64,000 bases of DNA from Pedobacter schmidteae (GTDB taxonomy: Bacteria; Bacteroidota; Bacteroidia; Sphingobacteriales; Sphingobacteriaceae): assembly GCF_900564155.1 (NCBI RefSeq), contig NZ_LS999839.1:3717097-3781096 (forward strand). The letters run 5' to 3'. Shown one piece after another: positions 54,308 to 63,016 of the stretch. Below the pieces are notes generated by a model. It was not told the DNA's origin. It saw only the letters and a list, made by a program, of their open reading frames with translations, and made no database searches. Within the stretch, counting starts at the first letter, position 1. Each line of letters opens with the position of its first letter. The translations under genes were made by a program, and so were the position numbers.

Positions 54308-55231
54308 TTAGAGATTTTCCTGATAGAATGGGATCAGCTTATCCAGCGCTATCTTTACAGGTTCTGGTTTGTCATATAGGTCGTAGTGCGACCAGCCTTC
54401 TACCACTACCAGTTCTTTCTTTTTGGAAGCTGCACGTCCATAAATTTCCTGTCCATCACGATAGGCGCCAAAACCACCGGGTTTATCACCAATCACAATC
54501 AGCAAAGGTTGTGTAAGTAGTGTTTCTGCATTGCTAAATGCATCCCAGTCTACAGCTGCTGAGCGATGAGAAAACAGGGCGCTGGTAGCACCATGTGCTT
54601 GTGCGCCACGTGGGGTTTTATAGTAATCGGTGGCTTCCAGTACATCAATGTCAGTAATACCAGCTTTCTTACCTTCTTCAACCGAGGATGGCAAGAGTCC
54701 GTCCACGCGTAACCTGGTTCCGCGAGCTTCGGCAGTACGTTGCTGGGCAATCGCTTCAAGTGTAGCAATTGGATCGTATCCGGCAAAACCCTCACGGGAA
54801 AGGCGACCAAAGTTTACACCGGTGATGCTTACCACTGCCTTGATGCGGCGTTCTGATTTTGCAGCACTGATAGAGTAGCCACCACCTCCGCAAATCCCCA
54901 ATACACCGATACGCTGGTGATCCACAAAGGGTAGGGTTACGAGATAATCACAAGCATAACGGTAATCTTCAACACGTAAAGTAGGGTCTTCTATAAATCT
55001 GGGTTCGCCACCACTTTCCCCTTGGAAAGAGGCATCGGGAACCAGTACTACAAAACCTGCATCTGCCAGCGCCTGGCCGTATACATTACCTGAAGTCTGC
55101 TCTTTACAGCTTCCGATAGGGTGTGTACTGATGATGGTTGGATATTTTTTTGTTTCATCAAAATTTGGTGGGAATAGTAAATCTGCTGCTATATCCCAAT
55201 AAAGTGCTTTAAATTTTACTGACTTTTTCAT
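54308..55231 (-). CDS. Alpha/beta hydrolase with GxCxG nucleophile elbow (second of pair)
   Basis: 307 residues from the ATG at 55231; the open frame extends to 55303 but would overlap the upstream gene. Alpha/beta-hydrolase fold: STHPIGSCKEQTSGN oxyanion region, ASFQGESGGEPR, nucleophile elbow LGICGGGGYS with Cys in place of Ser, and the catalytic His near GWSHYDLYD. The Cys nucleophile resembles dienelactone hydrolases; the overall layout is the YcjY-like group. The substrate is unknown. It is a paralogue of 55941-56864. Operon: AraC-regulated, last gene. Confidence 0.85.
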   Translation of the reverse strand: MKKSVKFKALYWDIAADLLFPPNFDETKKYPTIISTHPIGSCKEQTSGNVYGQALADAGFVVLVPDASFQGESGGEPRFIEDPTLRVEDYRYACDYLVTLPFVDHQRIGVLGICGGGGYSISAAKSERRIKAVVSITGVNFGRLSREGFAGYDPIATLEAIAQQRTAEARGTRLRVDGLLPSSVEEGKKAGITDIDVLEATDYYKTPRGAQAHGATSALFSHRSAAVDWDAFSNAETLLTQPLLIVIGDKPGGFGAYRDGQEIYGRAASKKKELVVVEGWSHYDLYDKPEPVKIALDKLIPFYQENL

Positions 55232-55280
55232 GGTATTAAATTTTTGAAGTTGTGATTGTTTTTGTATTGTCAACAATGTG

Positions 55281-55916
55281 TTAGTAGAAGTCTGGCTTAT
55301 CACCGTAAACTCCCGGCTTATTCAGACCTACGCTTGCCTTTACGTCTTTTCCCGGTGTCTGGATAATGTCGGTGATATAGGCGGCGACGGCTTTTCTTGC
55401 GACCTCTGTTCCTATAAATGGTTCTCCTTTTTGTGTGGTCTCAAATGTTGTTTCGTTCTTATCGGTTAGCCATGAGGGGCGTACTACGGTATAATCCAAT
55501 GTGGAGTTTTCAATGATATCGGCAGCATGTCGGTAGGGAATCAGATCCTGGCCGATCATCCTTTCGTTCCATTGACCAAATTTTCCTGCCACTTCCTGGT
55601 AAATACCCAATGAGGTGACGAATATGAGCCGTTTTATGCCATTGGCCTCCATGGATTTAACAATTTCACCTGCCATTTTATCAACCTGTCCGCTCAGGTT
55701 CGCATAAACGATATCCTGACCTTCTATTACTGCGTTTAATTGTGCTGTGTTCAGTACATCACCTTCAAGGATCTTTGTGAGTGATGCATATTTGTTCAAT
55801 TTTGCAGCTTTCCTTGCAAACAGGGTTAGCGCTATGTTTTTATCTTCTTTTAGAAATTCAACTACGTGCTGTGCAATGGCTCCGTTTGCGCCCAGCACCA
55901 ATACTTTTGTTGCCAT
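55281..55916 (-). CDS. NAD(P)-binding atypical short-chain dehydrogenase (NmrA/YwnB-like)
   Basis: 211 residues. N-terminal LVLGANGAIAQHVVEFL is the nucleotide-binding loop of atypical SDRs; IFVTSLGIYQEV follows and the motif TVVRPSWLTD is the family's substrate strand. There is no YxxxK pair, as usual for this group, so it may be a redox sensor or an epimerase-like reductase. It lies 24 bases after the upstream hydrolase and 49 bases before the next one, inside the AraC-controlled operon. Confidence 0.88.
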   Translation of the reverse strand: MATKVLVLGANGAIAQHVVEFLKEDKNIALTLFARKAAKLNKYASLTKILEGDVLNTAQLNAVIEGQDIVYANLSGQVDKMAGEIVKSMEANGIKRLIFVTSLGIYQEVAGKFGQWNERMIGQDLIPYRHAADIIENSTLDYTVVRPSWLTDKNETTFETTQKGEPFIGTEVARKAVAAYITDIIQTPGKDVKASVGLNKPGVYGDKPDFY

Positions 55917-55940
55917 TTTTATGAGTTGTATGATTTGAGC

Positions 55941-56864
55941 TTACAGTTTATCGTTAAAAAAAGTTCCCAATTGTTCTACTGCCGCATCCACATATTGGGG
56001 CACATCATAGAAATCCATGTGATTTGGCCCTTCTATTATGTGTAGTTTTTTATCGCTGCTTGCAGCACGTTTTACGAGGTCTTCGCTCATCCATGCGCTT
56101 CCTGCATTGCTGCCTACTACGGCCAATAAAGGCTGGGTGAAGAAAGCTTCGGCTTTGTTATAGGCATCGTAAGTGATGATCTGTGTCAGGTTTCTTGTGG
56201 TTGCAAATCCAGGTGCTGTAGGCCACTGGCATCGATCGGTATGGTAATATTCCCATGCGCCTCTTAATTCTTCGTTAGGGGCATCTTCCTCGCGCATTGG
56301 TGCCAGGGGCATTGTTACGATTTCTGTTCCGTTTGCATCTTTGGTTCTTGCATCAACACCTGCCAGTAAATAAGGAAGTGCATCGGCATCTTTTACGGTA
56401 TTGGTCCAGCCGTTACGGAACATCTGGCCGATGTTAACGGCACTTACCATTCCAACGGCTTTGATACGGTGGTCGTTAATTGCTGCATTGGCGGTATAAC
56501 CTGCACCTGCACAGATACCCATTGCACCAATTTTGTCGGTATCAATGTAAGGAAGCGTGGTCAGGTAGTCGATTACAGCACTAATGTCTTCTGTACGGAT
56601 ATAAGGGTTTTCCAGCTGGCGTGGTTCACCTGTGCTTTCTCCCTGGTAAGAAGCATCGTAGGCAATGGTGATGAATCCTTTATCTGCTACTTTACCTGCA
56701 TACAGGCCTGAAGCCTGTTCTTTAACACCACCACCTGGATGGGAAACAACCACTACAGGATATTTTTTGCTTTCCTCAAAACCTCCAGGGAAGTTGATGA
56801 ATGCTGACATAGTAATGTTATTGTTGTTGGTGTTTTGAAAACTGATTTTCTTTTGCGTTGCCAT
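55941..56864 (-). CDS. Alpha/beta hydrolase with GxCxG nucleophile elbow (first of pair)
   Basis: 307 residues. VVSHPGGGVKEQASGLYAG, YDASYQGESTGEPR, nucleophile elbow MGICAGAGYTANA with Cys, and catalytic His in EGPNHMDFYDVP. Same layout as the downstream hydrolase, indicating duplication around the NAD-binding gene. Soluble, no signal peptide, so cytoplasmic. It is first in the operon; a TAATTTTG -7 element and a direct-repeat operator lie 41 to 104 bases upstream. Confidence 0.88.
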   Translation of the reverse strand: MATQKKISFQNTNNNNITMSAFINFPGGFEESKKYPVVVVSHPGGGVKEQASGLYAGKVADKGFITIAYDASYQGESTGEPRQLENPYIRTEDISAVIDYLTTLPYIDTDKIGAMGICAGAGYTANAAINDHRIKAVGMVSAVNIGQMFRNGWTNTVKDADALPYLLAGVDARTKDANGTEIVTMPLAPMREEDAPNEELRGAWEYYHTDRCQWPTAPGFATTRNLTQIITYDAYNKAEAFFTQPLLAVVGSNAGSAWMSEDLVKRAASSDKKLHIIEGPNHMDFYDVPQYVDAAVEQLGTFFNDKL

Positions 56865-56904
56865 GTTATTTAGTTTTAAATAGTTATCTATTGATTTGAT
56901 AACA

Positions 56905-56912
56905 CAAAATTA
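56905..56912 (-). promoter_or_regulatory. -7 element TAATTTTG of the hydrolase operon
   Basis: Perfect TAnnTTTG on the minus strand, 41 bases before the first hydrolase ATG. The direct-repeat operator starts 22 bases upstream and would cover the -33 region. Confidence 0.55.
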
Positions 56913-56933
56913 CATGGGAGAATCCTGGAAAAC

Positions 56934-56968
56934 GGAGACAGATTACGCTATTATGGATACAGTTTACG
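56934..56968 (-). promoter_or_regulatory. AraC-type direct-repeat operator, hydrolase operon
   Basis: On the plus strand GGAGACAGATTACG (56934-56947) is followed, 21 bases from start to start, by GGATACAGTTTACG (56955-56968), 12 of 14 identical. The same two-part motif with the same 21-base period and orientation occurs at 58541-58575 before the AraC gene. Confidence 0.72.
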
Positions 56969-57036
56969 GTTAGGTCAAAACAAGCCTGACGCGATCAATT
57001 TCTATAGCTTCAATTTACAGGAAAACATTTGTTACG

Positions 57037-57573
57037 TTATTCGATTTCAAATGCTTTAGGATATTGAACAGTGCCGCTTACGTTTTGCAATGCATTTTCA
57101 GTTAACTCTATTGCCATACAGTTTGCTTCTGGAACATCAAATGGTAATTTAATCCCAAATTCTTTGGCCGGTTTATAACCAAATCTTGGATAGTAGCTTT
57201 CGTGTCCTAATAATATAACAGAGCCAAAGCCTAGTTCTTTTGCTTTGCGATGAGCAGCTTCTATTAGCCTCCCACCAATACCAGTACCTTGAAAAGCTGG
57301 TAACACAGCAACAGGAGCTAATGCAAGTGATGGGTGATTGTTAGTATTGGCATTTACGATATTGATCTTTGTAAGGAGTATATAGCCAATGATTTGATTG
57401 TTAATTTCGGCAACAAGGGACAATTCAGGTACAAATGCATCGGAATTTCTTAACCTTTCGACCAAGTATTGTTCTGTATGGTCGCTCAATTCTTCCTTCT
57501 GGAAAGCATTTTGTATCAATTCAAAAACTGTTCTGAAATCTCCTTTTACTTCTTTTCTTATCTTCAGTTCCAT
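57037..57573 (-). CDS. GNAT-family N-acetyltransferase (YhbS-like)
   Basis: 178 residues. Acetyl-CoA binding motif PAFQGTGIGGRLIEAA near residue 95, then FGSVILLGHESYYPRFGYKP typical of the YhbS-like (COG3153) branch. Cytoplasmic; the acceptor is unknown. It lies between the AraC gene (47-base gap) and the hydrolase operon promoter, all on the minus strand, and may be co-transcribed with the regulator. Confidence 0.9.
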   Translation of the reverse strand: MELKIRKEVKGDFRTVFELIQNAFQKEELSDHTEQYLVERLRNSDAFVPELSLVAEINNQIIGYILLTKINIVNANTNNHPSLALAPVAVLPAFQGTGIGGRLIEAAHRKAKELGFGSVILLGHESYYPRFGYKPAKEFGIKLPFDVPEANCMAIELTENALQNVSGTVQYPKAFEIE

Positions 57574-57620
57574 ATTATGTAAAACTAAAAAAAAACTGTC
57601 GCTCGGGCAGATTTTAGATA

Positions 57621-58487
57621 TTAAGTGTTCCTGAACACTTTTGGCGAAAGACCGGTCTTCTTACGGAAAAAACGGGCAAAGTAATTCGGGTAGTCAAAGC
57701 CAAGGCTATAGGAAATCTCACTGATGGAAAGTGTTGTGTTTTTAAGTTTGTTTTTTGCCAGTTGGACTACATGATCCTGTATATGGTCCAGTGGAGATTT
57801 TCCTGTAAAATGCTTGATCAGGTCACCAAAATAATTAGGTGATAGATGGCTGTGCTGTGCAAAATACGCAACAGACGGTAAGCCTGGAACACTGGTGTTT
57901 TCGCTAAAATAGTCCTCCAGTTTTTGATTAAATTCATCGATTACTTTATGGTAGATGTTACTGCGGGTATCGAACTGTCTTTCGTAAAAGCTTTTGACAT
58001 AGGTGAGTATCAGATTGACATAGGAGAGTATGATCGTTCTGGAATAATATTCCTTTTTGAATTCATCACTGGCTTTTTTGAACAGGTCCCAAAGTATGCT
58101 TTCTTCGTCCCTGGTCAGGAACAGTGCCTCATGATTATTGTAATGCACAAAGTTGTAGTCTTTGGCATATTTGTCGAGATATTTTGCACTGACCATGATG
58201 GCATATCCGGCCAGTGAGGTAGAAATATCCCATTCTAGCGAGTTTTGGGGGCAGTCTACATACATATAGCTGGAATCAGTCTGATCCTCCAATACAATGG
58301 CCGGAGTTATCCTGTCATTAATGGGTGGTTTTATGGCCAACAGGTAAAAATCAATGGTGACAGGTTCGGAAGACAGACGTATATTTTCTTTTCCTTCAAA
58401 ATCAACGATATGCAGGTCACTGCTCTTTAATCCGTCGATATTCAGGTACCGGCTGAATTCAGGTATGTCCAATATCTTTGTTTTCAT
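57621..58487 (-). CDS. AraC-family transcriptional regulator of the hydrolase operon
   Basis: 288 residues. The N-terminal region (VTIDFYLLAIKPPIND, YVDCPQNSLEWD) is the cupin-like sensor; the C-terminal HTH pair is LPSVAYFAQHSHLSPNYFGD and LSISEISYSLGFDYPNYFAR. The operator-like repeat at 58541-58575 lies upstream of its -7 element, the same arrangement as in front of the hydrolase operon, so autoregulation and control of the hydrolases are well supported by position and sequence. Confidence 0.92.
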   Translation of the reverse strand: MKTKILDIPEFSRYLNIDGLKSSDLHIVDFEGKENIRLSSEPVTIDFYLLAIKPPINDRITPAIVLEDQTDSSYMYVDCPQNSLEWDISTSLAGYAIMVSAKYLDKYAKDYNFVHYNNHEALFLTRDEESILWDLFKKASDEFKKEYYSRTIILSYVNLILTYVKSFYERQFDTRSNIYHKVIDEFNQKLEDYFSENTSVPGLPSVAYFAQHSHLSPNYFGDLIKHFTGKSPLDHIQDHVVQLAKNKLKNTTLSISEISYSLGFDYPNYFARFFRKKTGLSPKVFRNT

Positions 58488-58510
58488 TTCGATTATCCTT
58501 CAATATTTTA

Positions 58511-58518
58511 CAAAACTA
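58511..58518 (-). promoter_or_regulatory. -7 element TAGTTTTG of the AraC gene
   Basis: Minus-strand TAGTTTTG, 24 bases before the AraC ATG, 23 bases downstream of the direct-repeat operator; the spacing copies that at the hydrolase operon. Confidence 0.55.
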
Positions 58519-58540
58519 GACAATTTAAAAAGTTTACAAG

Positions 58541-58575
58541 GGAGACAAATCAAGGATAAAAGGATACATTTTACT
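58541..58575 (-). promoter_or_regulatory. AraC-type direct-repeat operator, AraC gene
   Basis: GGAGACA starting at 58541 and GGATACA starting at 58562, 21 bases apart, each followed by an AT-rich tail (AATCAAG and TTTTACT). Matches the operator at 56934-56968 in sequence, period and orientation. Confidence 0.7.
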
Positions 58576-58612
58576 GATTTTCTAAAAATGGTGTTTTTTG
58601 AGTAGCTGGGAT

Positions 58613-60637
58613 TTAGCTTCTGTTTTCCCTGAGGACTTTTGGCAGGATGAGTTTTGCGATGGTTCCGGGGCCTTCTGCCTGGGTTTTGCTCTGAAGTTCA
58701 AATAGGGCAGGGGGACTGCCGGGGTTCATGGTGTTGAAGATGGTGATTCTTTCTTTGATGGAGGCGATGCCGATGGATTTGCTTTTGATGGGGGAGCTGG
58801 TTTTGTATTTTGTAGCTTCCTGGATTCCTATGCCGTTGTCGGCTATAGTAATGACCAGGGTGTTTGGGGTTTGTTCGATGCTGATGTTGATGCTGTTGTT
58901 TTTGGCTGATGAATTTCGCATGCCGTGGTGTATAGCGTTTTCTATCAGGGGCTGGATGAGCATGGGTGGAAGGAGCAGGCTGGAAAGATCTATTGTGGGC
59001 TGAGTGTGAAAGTTGCAGCTGAATTGTTTGTTGAAGCGCATGACTTCCAGTTCTGCGTAGAGTTTCAGGGCTTTCCATTCCCGGTCTGCCGGAACCATGC
59101 TTTGGGTGGAGTTTTCCAGGATGAGCCTGCTGAGTGAGGCGAATTTTTGTACGAGCCTGCTGGCGGTTTTGGGGTCGTTTTCTACGATGTAGGATTCTAT
59201 GGAGTTCAGTACGTTGAAGATGAAGTGTGGGTTCATTTGTGCCCTGATAGCTTTGAGTTCGCTTTCTGAAAGTTTGGTTCTATTGATCAGTTCCTTGTTT
59301 TTAGCTTCTGCAGACTTTTTTTGCATTTCGTTTTTTAATCGCAGGTGCCGGATGCGCGAGCGGTTGAGAAAAAAGAGCAGAACTGAACTGATCAACACAA
59401 TGAGCAATACACCGTAGAGGTAAAACTGTCTCATTTTTAGTTTTGACAACTGCTGTTGCTGTTTGTAGTTTTCTTCTTTTTTCTGAAAAGCATACTGGGC
59501 CTCAAGTGAGGCAATCTTATTCTTGCTTTCCTGAGAGTAAAGGGAGTCTGTAATTTGTTTTGATTGCTTAAAATTTTCCAGGGCTTCTTTGTATTGTCCG
59601 CGGCCCTCTTGCAAGGCGGCAAGTTCTGCGGAAAATGTTCCCAGATTGTCCCTGTCACCAACCCCTTTACTTGCGGCAACTGCTCTCTTTAAATAGAACT
59701 CCGCTTTTTGAGCGCTTTCAGCATCCTTCGTTTTAAAGAAGGCCCTGGTGTAGGCCGTACCGATATTGCCCAGGTTGGTAATAGATAACGGGTGCAAAGG
59801 GTTTGTATCATCAAACAGCTGTTGTGCCTGCATCAAATATTTCAATGTTTTAGAGGTATTCTCTTCATCCAGCAATGCAATATGGGAAAGTACTTTTGCC
59901 TGGCCCATTTTATCGTCTGTTTCCCTATAGTCTTTCAGACTCTGATAAAAATACGCCTCGGCCTGCTTTAATTTTTTTGTGGACAGATATATCGAACCAA
60001 CACGATCTGCCGCACCCGCAAGCCCTGAGCGCTCATTCAATTGCCGGTAGGTCTGGTAAGCCTTCAGACTGTAAGTGAGGGCCATCTTGTAATTCTCCTG
60101 TGAAAAATAAACATCAGAGATATTGCCATACAACAGGGCGGTATAGGCATCGTGATGAATGGCCTGGGTAATTTTTAATGCCTTAAAACTGTTTTCCAGG
60201 GCTTTTGCATCATCACCCTGTCGCTGATAGACGGAACCGATATTGATGATGTTACCGACTTCATTTCTTTTATTACCAATTTGCTGGTTGATTTTTAGCG
60301 CCAGATGGTAATACTGTAATGCTATTTTATAGCCTCCGTTATTGCTGTAAAGGCTCCCAAGGTTATCATAAAATGCAGCGATACCTTTTGGCCAGTTGCT
60401 TTCTTTTGCCAATGTAAGGCCCCGTTTAGTGTAATACCTGGCTGAATCGCTGTCTATGCTTTTATAGGCATCCGAAATCCTGTAAATAATTTTGATCTGA
60501 TTGGTGTCACCAAGGTGTTGGACATTCAAGCTTGCCTTCATAGAATCGATGGCCGCCAGGCCCTGTTTCTGTGCATCTACTTGTAAACCGGCCATAAGGC
60601 AAAGTAAAATAAGAGTGGGCTTGAACAGGTATATCAT
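58613..60637 (-). CDS. TPR sensor histidine kinase, LytS/YehU type (orphan)
   Basis: 674 residues from ATG 60637, which gives a signal peptide (LILLCLMAGLQVDAQ); a longer frame starts at 60679. About residues 30-380 are TPR repeats (LYYGNISDVYFSQENY-like units), then a membrane helix (FYLYGVLLIVLISSVLLFFL), a coiled coil and the kinase: H-box MNPHFIFNVLNSIESYI with the phospho-acceptor His and the ATPase N-box PPMLIQPLIENAIHHGM, plus ADNGIGIQ. This PF06580 kinase type normally signals to a LytTR regulator, but none is encoded next to it; the gene downstream is the AraC regulator. Confidence 0.9.
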   Translation of the reverse strand: MIYLFKPTLILLCLMAGLQVDAQKQGLAAIDSMKASLNVQHLGDTNQIKIIYRISDAYKSIDSDSARYYTKRGLTLAKESNWPKGIAAFYDNLGSLYSNNGGYKIALQYYHLALKINQQIGNKRNEVGNIINIGSVYQRQGDDAKALENSFKALKITQAIHHDAYTALLYGNISDVYFSQENYKMALTYSLKAYQTYRQLNERSGLAGAADRVGSIYLSTKKLKQAEAYFYQSLKDYRETDDKMGQAKVLSHIALLDEENTSKTLKYLMQAQQLFDDTNPLHPLSITNLGNIGTAYTRAFFKTKDAESAQKAEFYLKRAVAASKGVGDRDNLGTFSAELAALQEGRGQYKEALENFKQSKQITDSLYSQESKNKIASLEAQYAFQKKEENYKQQQQLSKLKMRQFYLYGVLLIVLISSVLLFFLNRSRIRHLRLKNEMQKKSAEAKNKELINRTKLSESELKAIRAQMNPHFIFNVLNSIESYIVENDPKTASRLVQKFASLSRLILENSTQSMVPADREWKALKLYAELEVMRFNKQFSCNFHTQPTIDLSSLLLPPMLIQPLIENAIHHGMRNSSAKNNSINISIEQTPNTLVITIADNGIGIQEATKYKTSSPIKSKSIGIASIKERITIFNTMNPGSPPALFELQSKTQAEGPGTIAKLILPKVLRENRS

Positions 60638-60722
60638 AATTAGCAGATATGGATGTATAAACAATTCAAAATAACACAATATTCTGTTGAATACTAATAA
60701 GGTACGCTAAACAGAAACAGGG

Positions 60723-60752
60723 ATTCACTCACTGATACTACTTATTCACTCA
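60723..60752 (+). promoter_or_regulatory. LytTR-like direct repeat in the kinase/lipoprotein intergenic region
   Basis: ATTCACTCA occurs at 60723-60731 and 60744-60752, 21 bases apart, the period used by LytTR-type regulators. A TAGTTTTA -7-like element follows at 60782-60789 before the lipoprotein operon. Confidence 0.5.
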
Positions 60753-60828
60753 TCTCTGAAAAAACAGGATGATTTTACCCGTAGTTTTAGACTTAAATAA
60801 ACAGAATTGTTAAAAAAAAATCATCCCT

Positions 60829-61569
60829 ATGAAATTTAAACACATCTTATTTAGCTGTATGCTTTTACTGCTGGCTTGTGGTAAAAAGGATAAAAATGAA
60901 CCTGATGAGGTCATCTCGGGAGAGATTAAACAGGTAACAGAAACCGGTAATGGCGTTACTTACAAAATTTTCACTAATATAAAGCTGACAACTTTCAAAG
61001 GTATTCTGGTAATGGGGAGCGGTAACGATGAAAACAATCCTACCCCGGGGAATCTTGATGGTGCTGCAGAAAGCGCTATTTGTGAAAAGGCTGCAGAAAA
61101 TGGTTATGCAGCAGCAATTGTACAGTATCGTAAAACACCAGGAACGTCCGACTGGAACGGCAGTGCTAAAATGATCGGTGAAGATTATGATAAGTGTATC
61201 TCAGCCATTTCGGCCAAATATGGGATAGATAAAAACCGCTCGGTGGTTGGTGGTTATTCCTATGCCAGTTTTATGCTGCTCACCAACATTGCCTATTACA
61301 ATTCTATACCCTATTGTAAAGGGGTGCTGGCAGCCTGCGCGGCAACGGGGGCAGATCAGATCAGTAAATTTCACAACCCTGTATTTAGCATTACCTGTAA
61401 GGGTAATAATGAAGGCAATTATGCTGGTCAGGCACTTTACGATCAGATCCCGGCGAATTCCGCGATTAAAGCCAAAAGTGAAGGTATAACCGATAACAGC
61501 TGCAGTACCCATTGTGGCGGCAACTGGACAGATAAAATGTACGCTAAAATGGCGTACTGGCTTCAGTAA
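60829..61569 (+). CDS. Secreted alpha/beta-hydrolase-fold lipoprotein
   Basis: 246 residues. Lipobox LLLACGKKDK. The mature part looks like an alpha/beta hydrolase: strand KGILVMGSGND, AIVQYRKTP, a GYSYAS nucleophile elbow with Ser, and a C-terminal His in STHCGGNW. The acid residue is unclear. It is first of a plus-strand run of five lipoprotein genes with short gaps (31, 19, 77 and 7 bases). Substrate unknown. Confidence 0.75.
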   Translation: MKFKHILFSCMLLLLACGKKDKNEPDEVISGEIKQVTETGNGVTYKIFTNIKLTTFKGILVMGSGNDENNPTPGNLDGAAESAICEKAAENGYAAAIVQYRKTPGTSDWNGSAKMIGEDYDKCISAISAKYGIDKNRSVVGGYSYASFMLLTNIAYYNSIPYCKGVLAACAATGADQISKFHNPVFSITCKGNNEGNYAGQALYDQIPANSAIKAKSEGITDNSCSTHCGGNWTDKMYAKMAYWLQ

Positions 61570-61599
61570 TCAATTTTCTAATTAAACTCTTTATAAAAA

Positions 61600-62283
61600 A
61601 TGAAATGTTTTAATAACATAATAAGTCTCTGTAGTTTGCTACTGCTGGTATTCTCAGGTTGCAAAAAGGATAGGCAGGAAATGACAGAAGAAAAGTTCGA
61701 TATTAACAACCCTTATGGCTATGTCATTGCGGTTACCTATAACAACTTTAATTACCCGGGAATTAGTTCAGGTGTTTTACTATTTTCCAACGATAATAAA
61801 AACAGCAAGGCAATGCTGTATGATCGTAATGGTGAACGCGTCCTTAACTACACCGTAAATGGCAGCGAGCTAAAGTTTCTGGAAAACGGTGAATTATTAT
61901 TTGAATTTAGGATAGAAAACAACAAAATTGAGGTCATTGGTAATAACACTCTGGCCAAAAAGGCAGAACTGGTGAAGATACCAGCCGAAAACCTATTGGC
62001 AGGAAAAACATTCACAGGCATATATTATAATCCAAATGGAACTGTACATCAGCCTAAATTTTTCTACGCTTTTGCTCAAAGTGGCCACAAAGTAGAAGTA
62101 GGTTTTGAGCCGGGCACAACCATACGTAGCGAAACTTATGTGCTGGCAGCAAATATGGCTGCGCTCGTAAAGAAAACCAATTTTGTGGAATTTGTAATGG
62201 TGATGCCCAATGGTGATATCTCATGTAATTACACAGACATCAATGGTGGAACTTATAATTCGAAATACGGCGAGTTTAAATAA
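61600..62283 (+). CDS. Tandem-paralogue lipoprotein 1 (FDINNPxGY family)
   Basis: 227 residues. Lipobox VFSGCKKDRQ, then FDINNPYGYVIAVTY. A predicted beta-rich domain ends in TFTGIYYNPNGTVHQPKFFY and ETYVLAANMAA. No catalytic motif. The same pattern recurs in the next gene and in the partial gene at the window end, so this is a local gene family expansion. Function unknown. Confidence 0.75.
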   Translation: MKCFNNIISLCSLLLLVFSGCKKDRQEMTEEKFDINNPYGYVIAVTYNNFNYPGISSGVLLFSNDNKNSKAMLYDRNGERVLNYTVNGSELKFLENGELLFEFRIENNKIEVIGNNTLAKKAELVKIPAENLLAGKTFTGIYYNPNGTVHQPKFFYAFAQSGHKVEVGFEPGTTIRSETYVLAANMAALVKKTNFVEFVMVMPNGDISCNYTDINGGTYNSKYGEFK

Positions 62284-62301
62284 GAATTAAGCAAAAAAGC
62301 T

Positions 62302-62940
62302 ATGAAAATGTTAAAAGCAATCGTCATTCTGCTATTGGCAACTGCCACGCTTGCTGCCTGCAAAAAGGACAAAGAAACACAATTTAACATCCATAATCCG
62401 CAAGGGTATGCCATTATAGCCAACTTCGATCCTAATGGACGATCCCCGGTTGTTTTTGTATTTCCCGATGATCAGAAATCCGACATGAAAATGTACCAGC
62501 TTCGGGGAGAAATTACAGGGGTGTATACTGTAAGCGGGAACGAGCTTACATTTGCGAGTCAGGATGCCACCTTTAAATTTAAAATAGCAGGAGGCAAAAT
62601 TATCGATTCCGATCAGGTATTTACAAAGGCAGAGCTAATTAAGGTGCCCTCTGAAGACCAGTTAGCAGGCAATACATTTACTGGTGCCTATTATAGTTCG
62701 CAAAACAGTACTATACGTTACCCTAAATTCTTTTACGCTTTTTATCCCATCGGCAATAAGGTAAATGTAGGCATTGAGATCGGCACCAATTTACGCACAG
62801 AAACTTATATCCCAATAGGCAATGTGGCTGCCTTTTTGAAAGGCAATGGCGTTACAGAATTTATAGTAAAAATGCCCGATGGTTCGGTAATGTGCAATTA
62901 CAGGGACGGACAAGGCTCTTCATATGGACTATTCAAGTGA
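62302..62940 (+). CDS. Tandem-paralogue lipoprotein 2 (FDINNPxGY family)
   Basis: 212 residues. Lipobox LAACKKDKE and FNIHNPQGYAIIANF. TFTGAYYSSQNSTIRYPKFF, NVGIEIGTNLRTETYIPIG and the closing MPDGSVMCNYRDGQG align with paralogue 1 (MPNGDISCNYTDINGG). 18 bases lie between the two genes. Outer-membrane or periplasmic lipoprotein of unknown role. Confidence 0.75.
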   Translation: MKMLKAIVILLLATATLAACKKDKETQFNIHNPQGYAIIANFDPNGRSPVVFVFPDDQKSDMKMYQLRGEITGVYTVSGNELTFASQDATFKFKIAGGKIIDSDQVFTKAELIKVPSEDQLAGNTFTGAYYSSQNSTIRYPKFFYAFYPIGNKVNVGIEIGTNLRTETYIPIGNVAAFLKGNGVTEFIVKMPDGSVMCNYRDGQGSSYGLFK

Positions 62941-63016
62941 TCACCATTAAAAACCATACAGCTGACAAAACCTTTTAGAAAATTAAAGAACAAATCAAAA
63001 GTTAAATATCAAAATC

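Noticed and set aside
54271..54516. Plus-strand frame over the end of the hydrolase gene
   Set aside because: Antisense to a conserved alpha/beta hydrolase C-terminus and crossing a hairpin; no domain seen.
58698..59078. Gln/His-rich frame within the histidine kinase
   Set aside because: Low-complexity shadow of the kinase domain in another frame.
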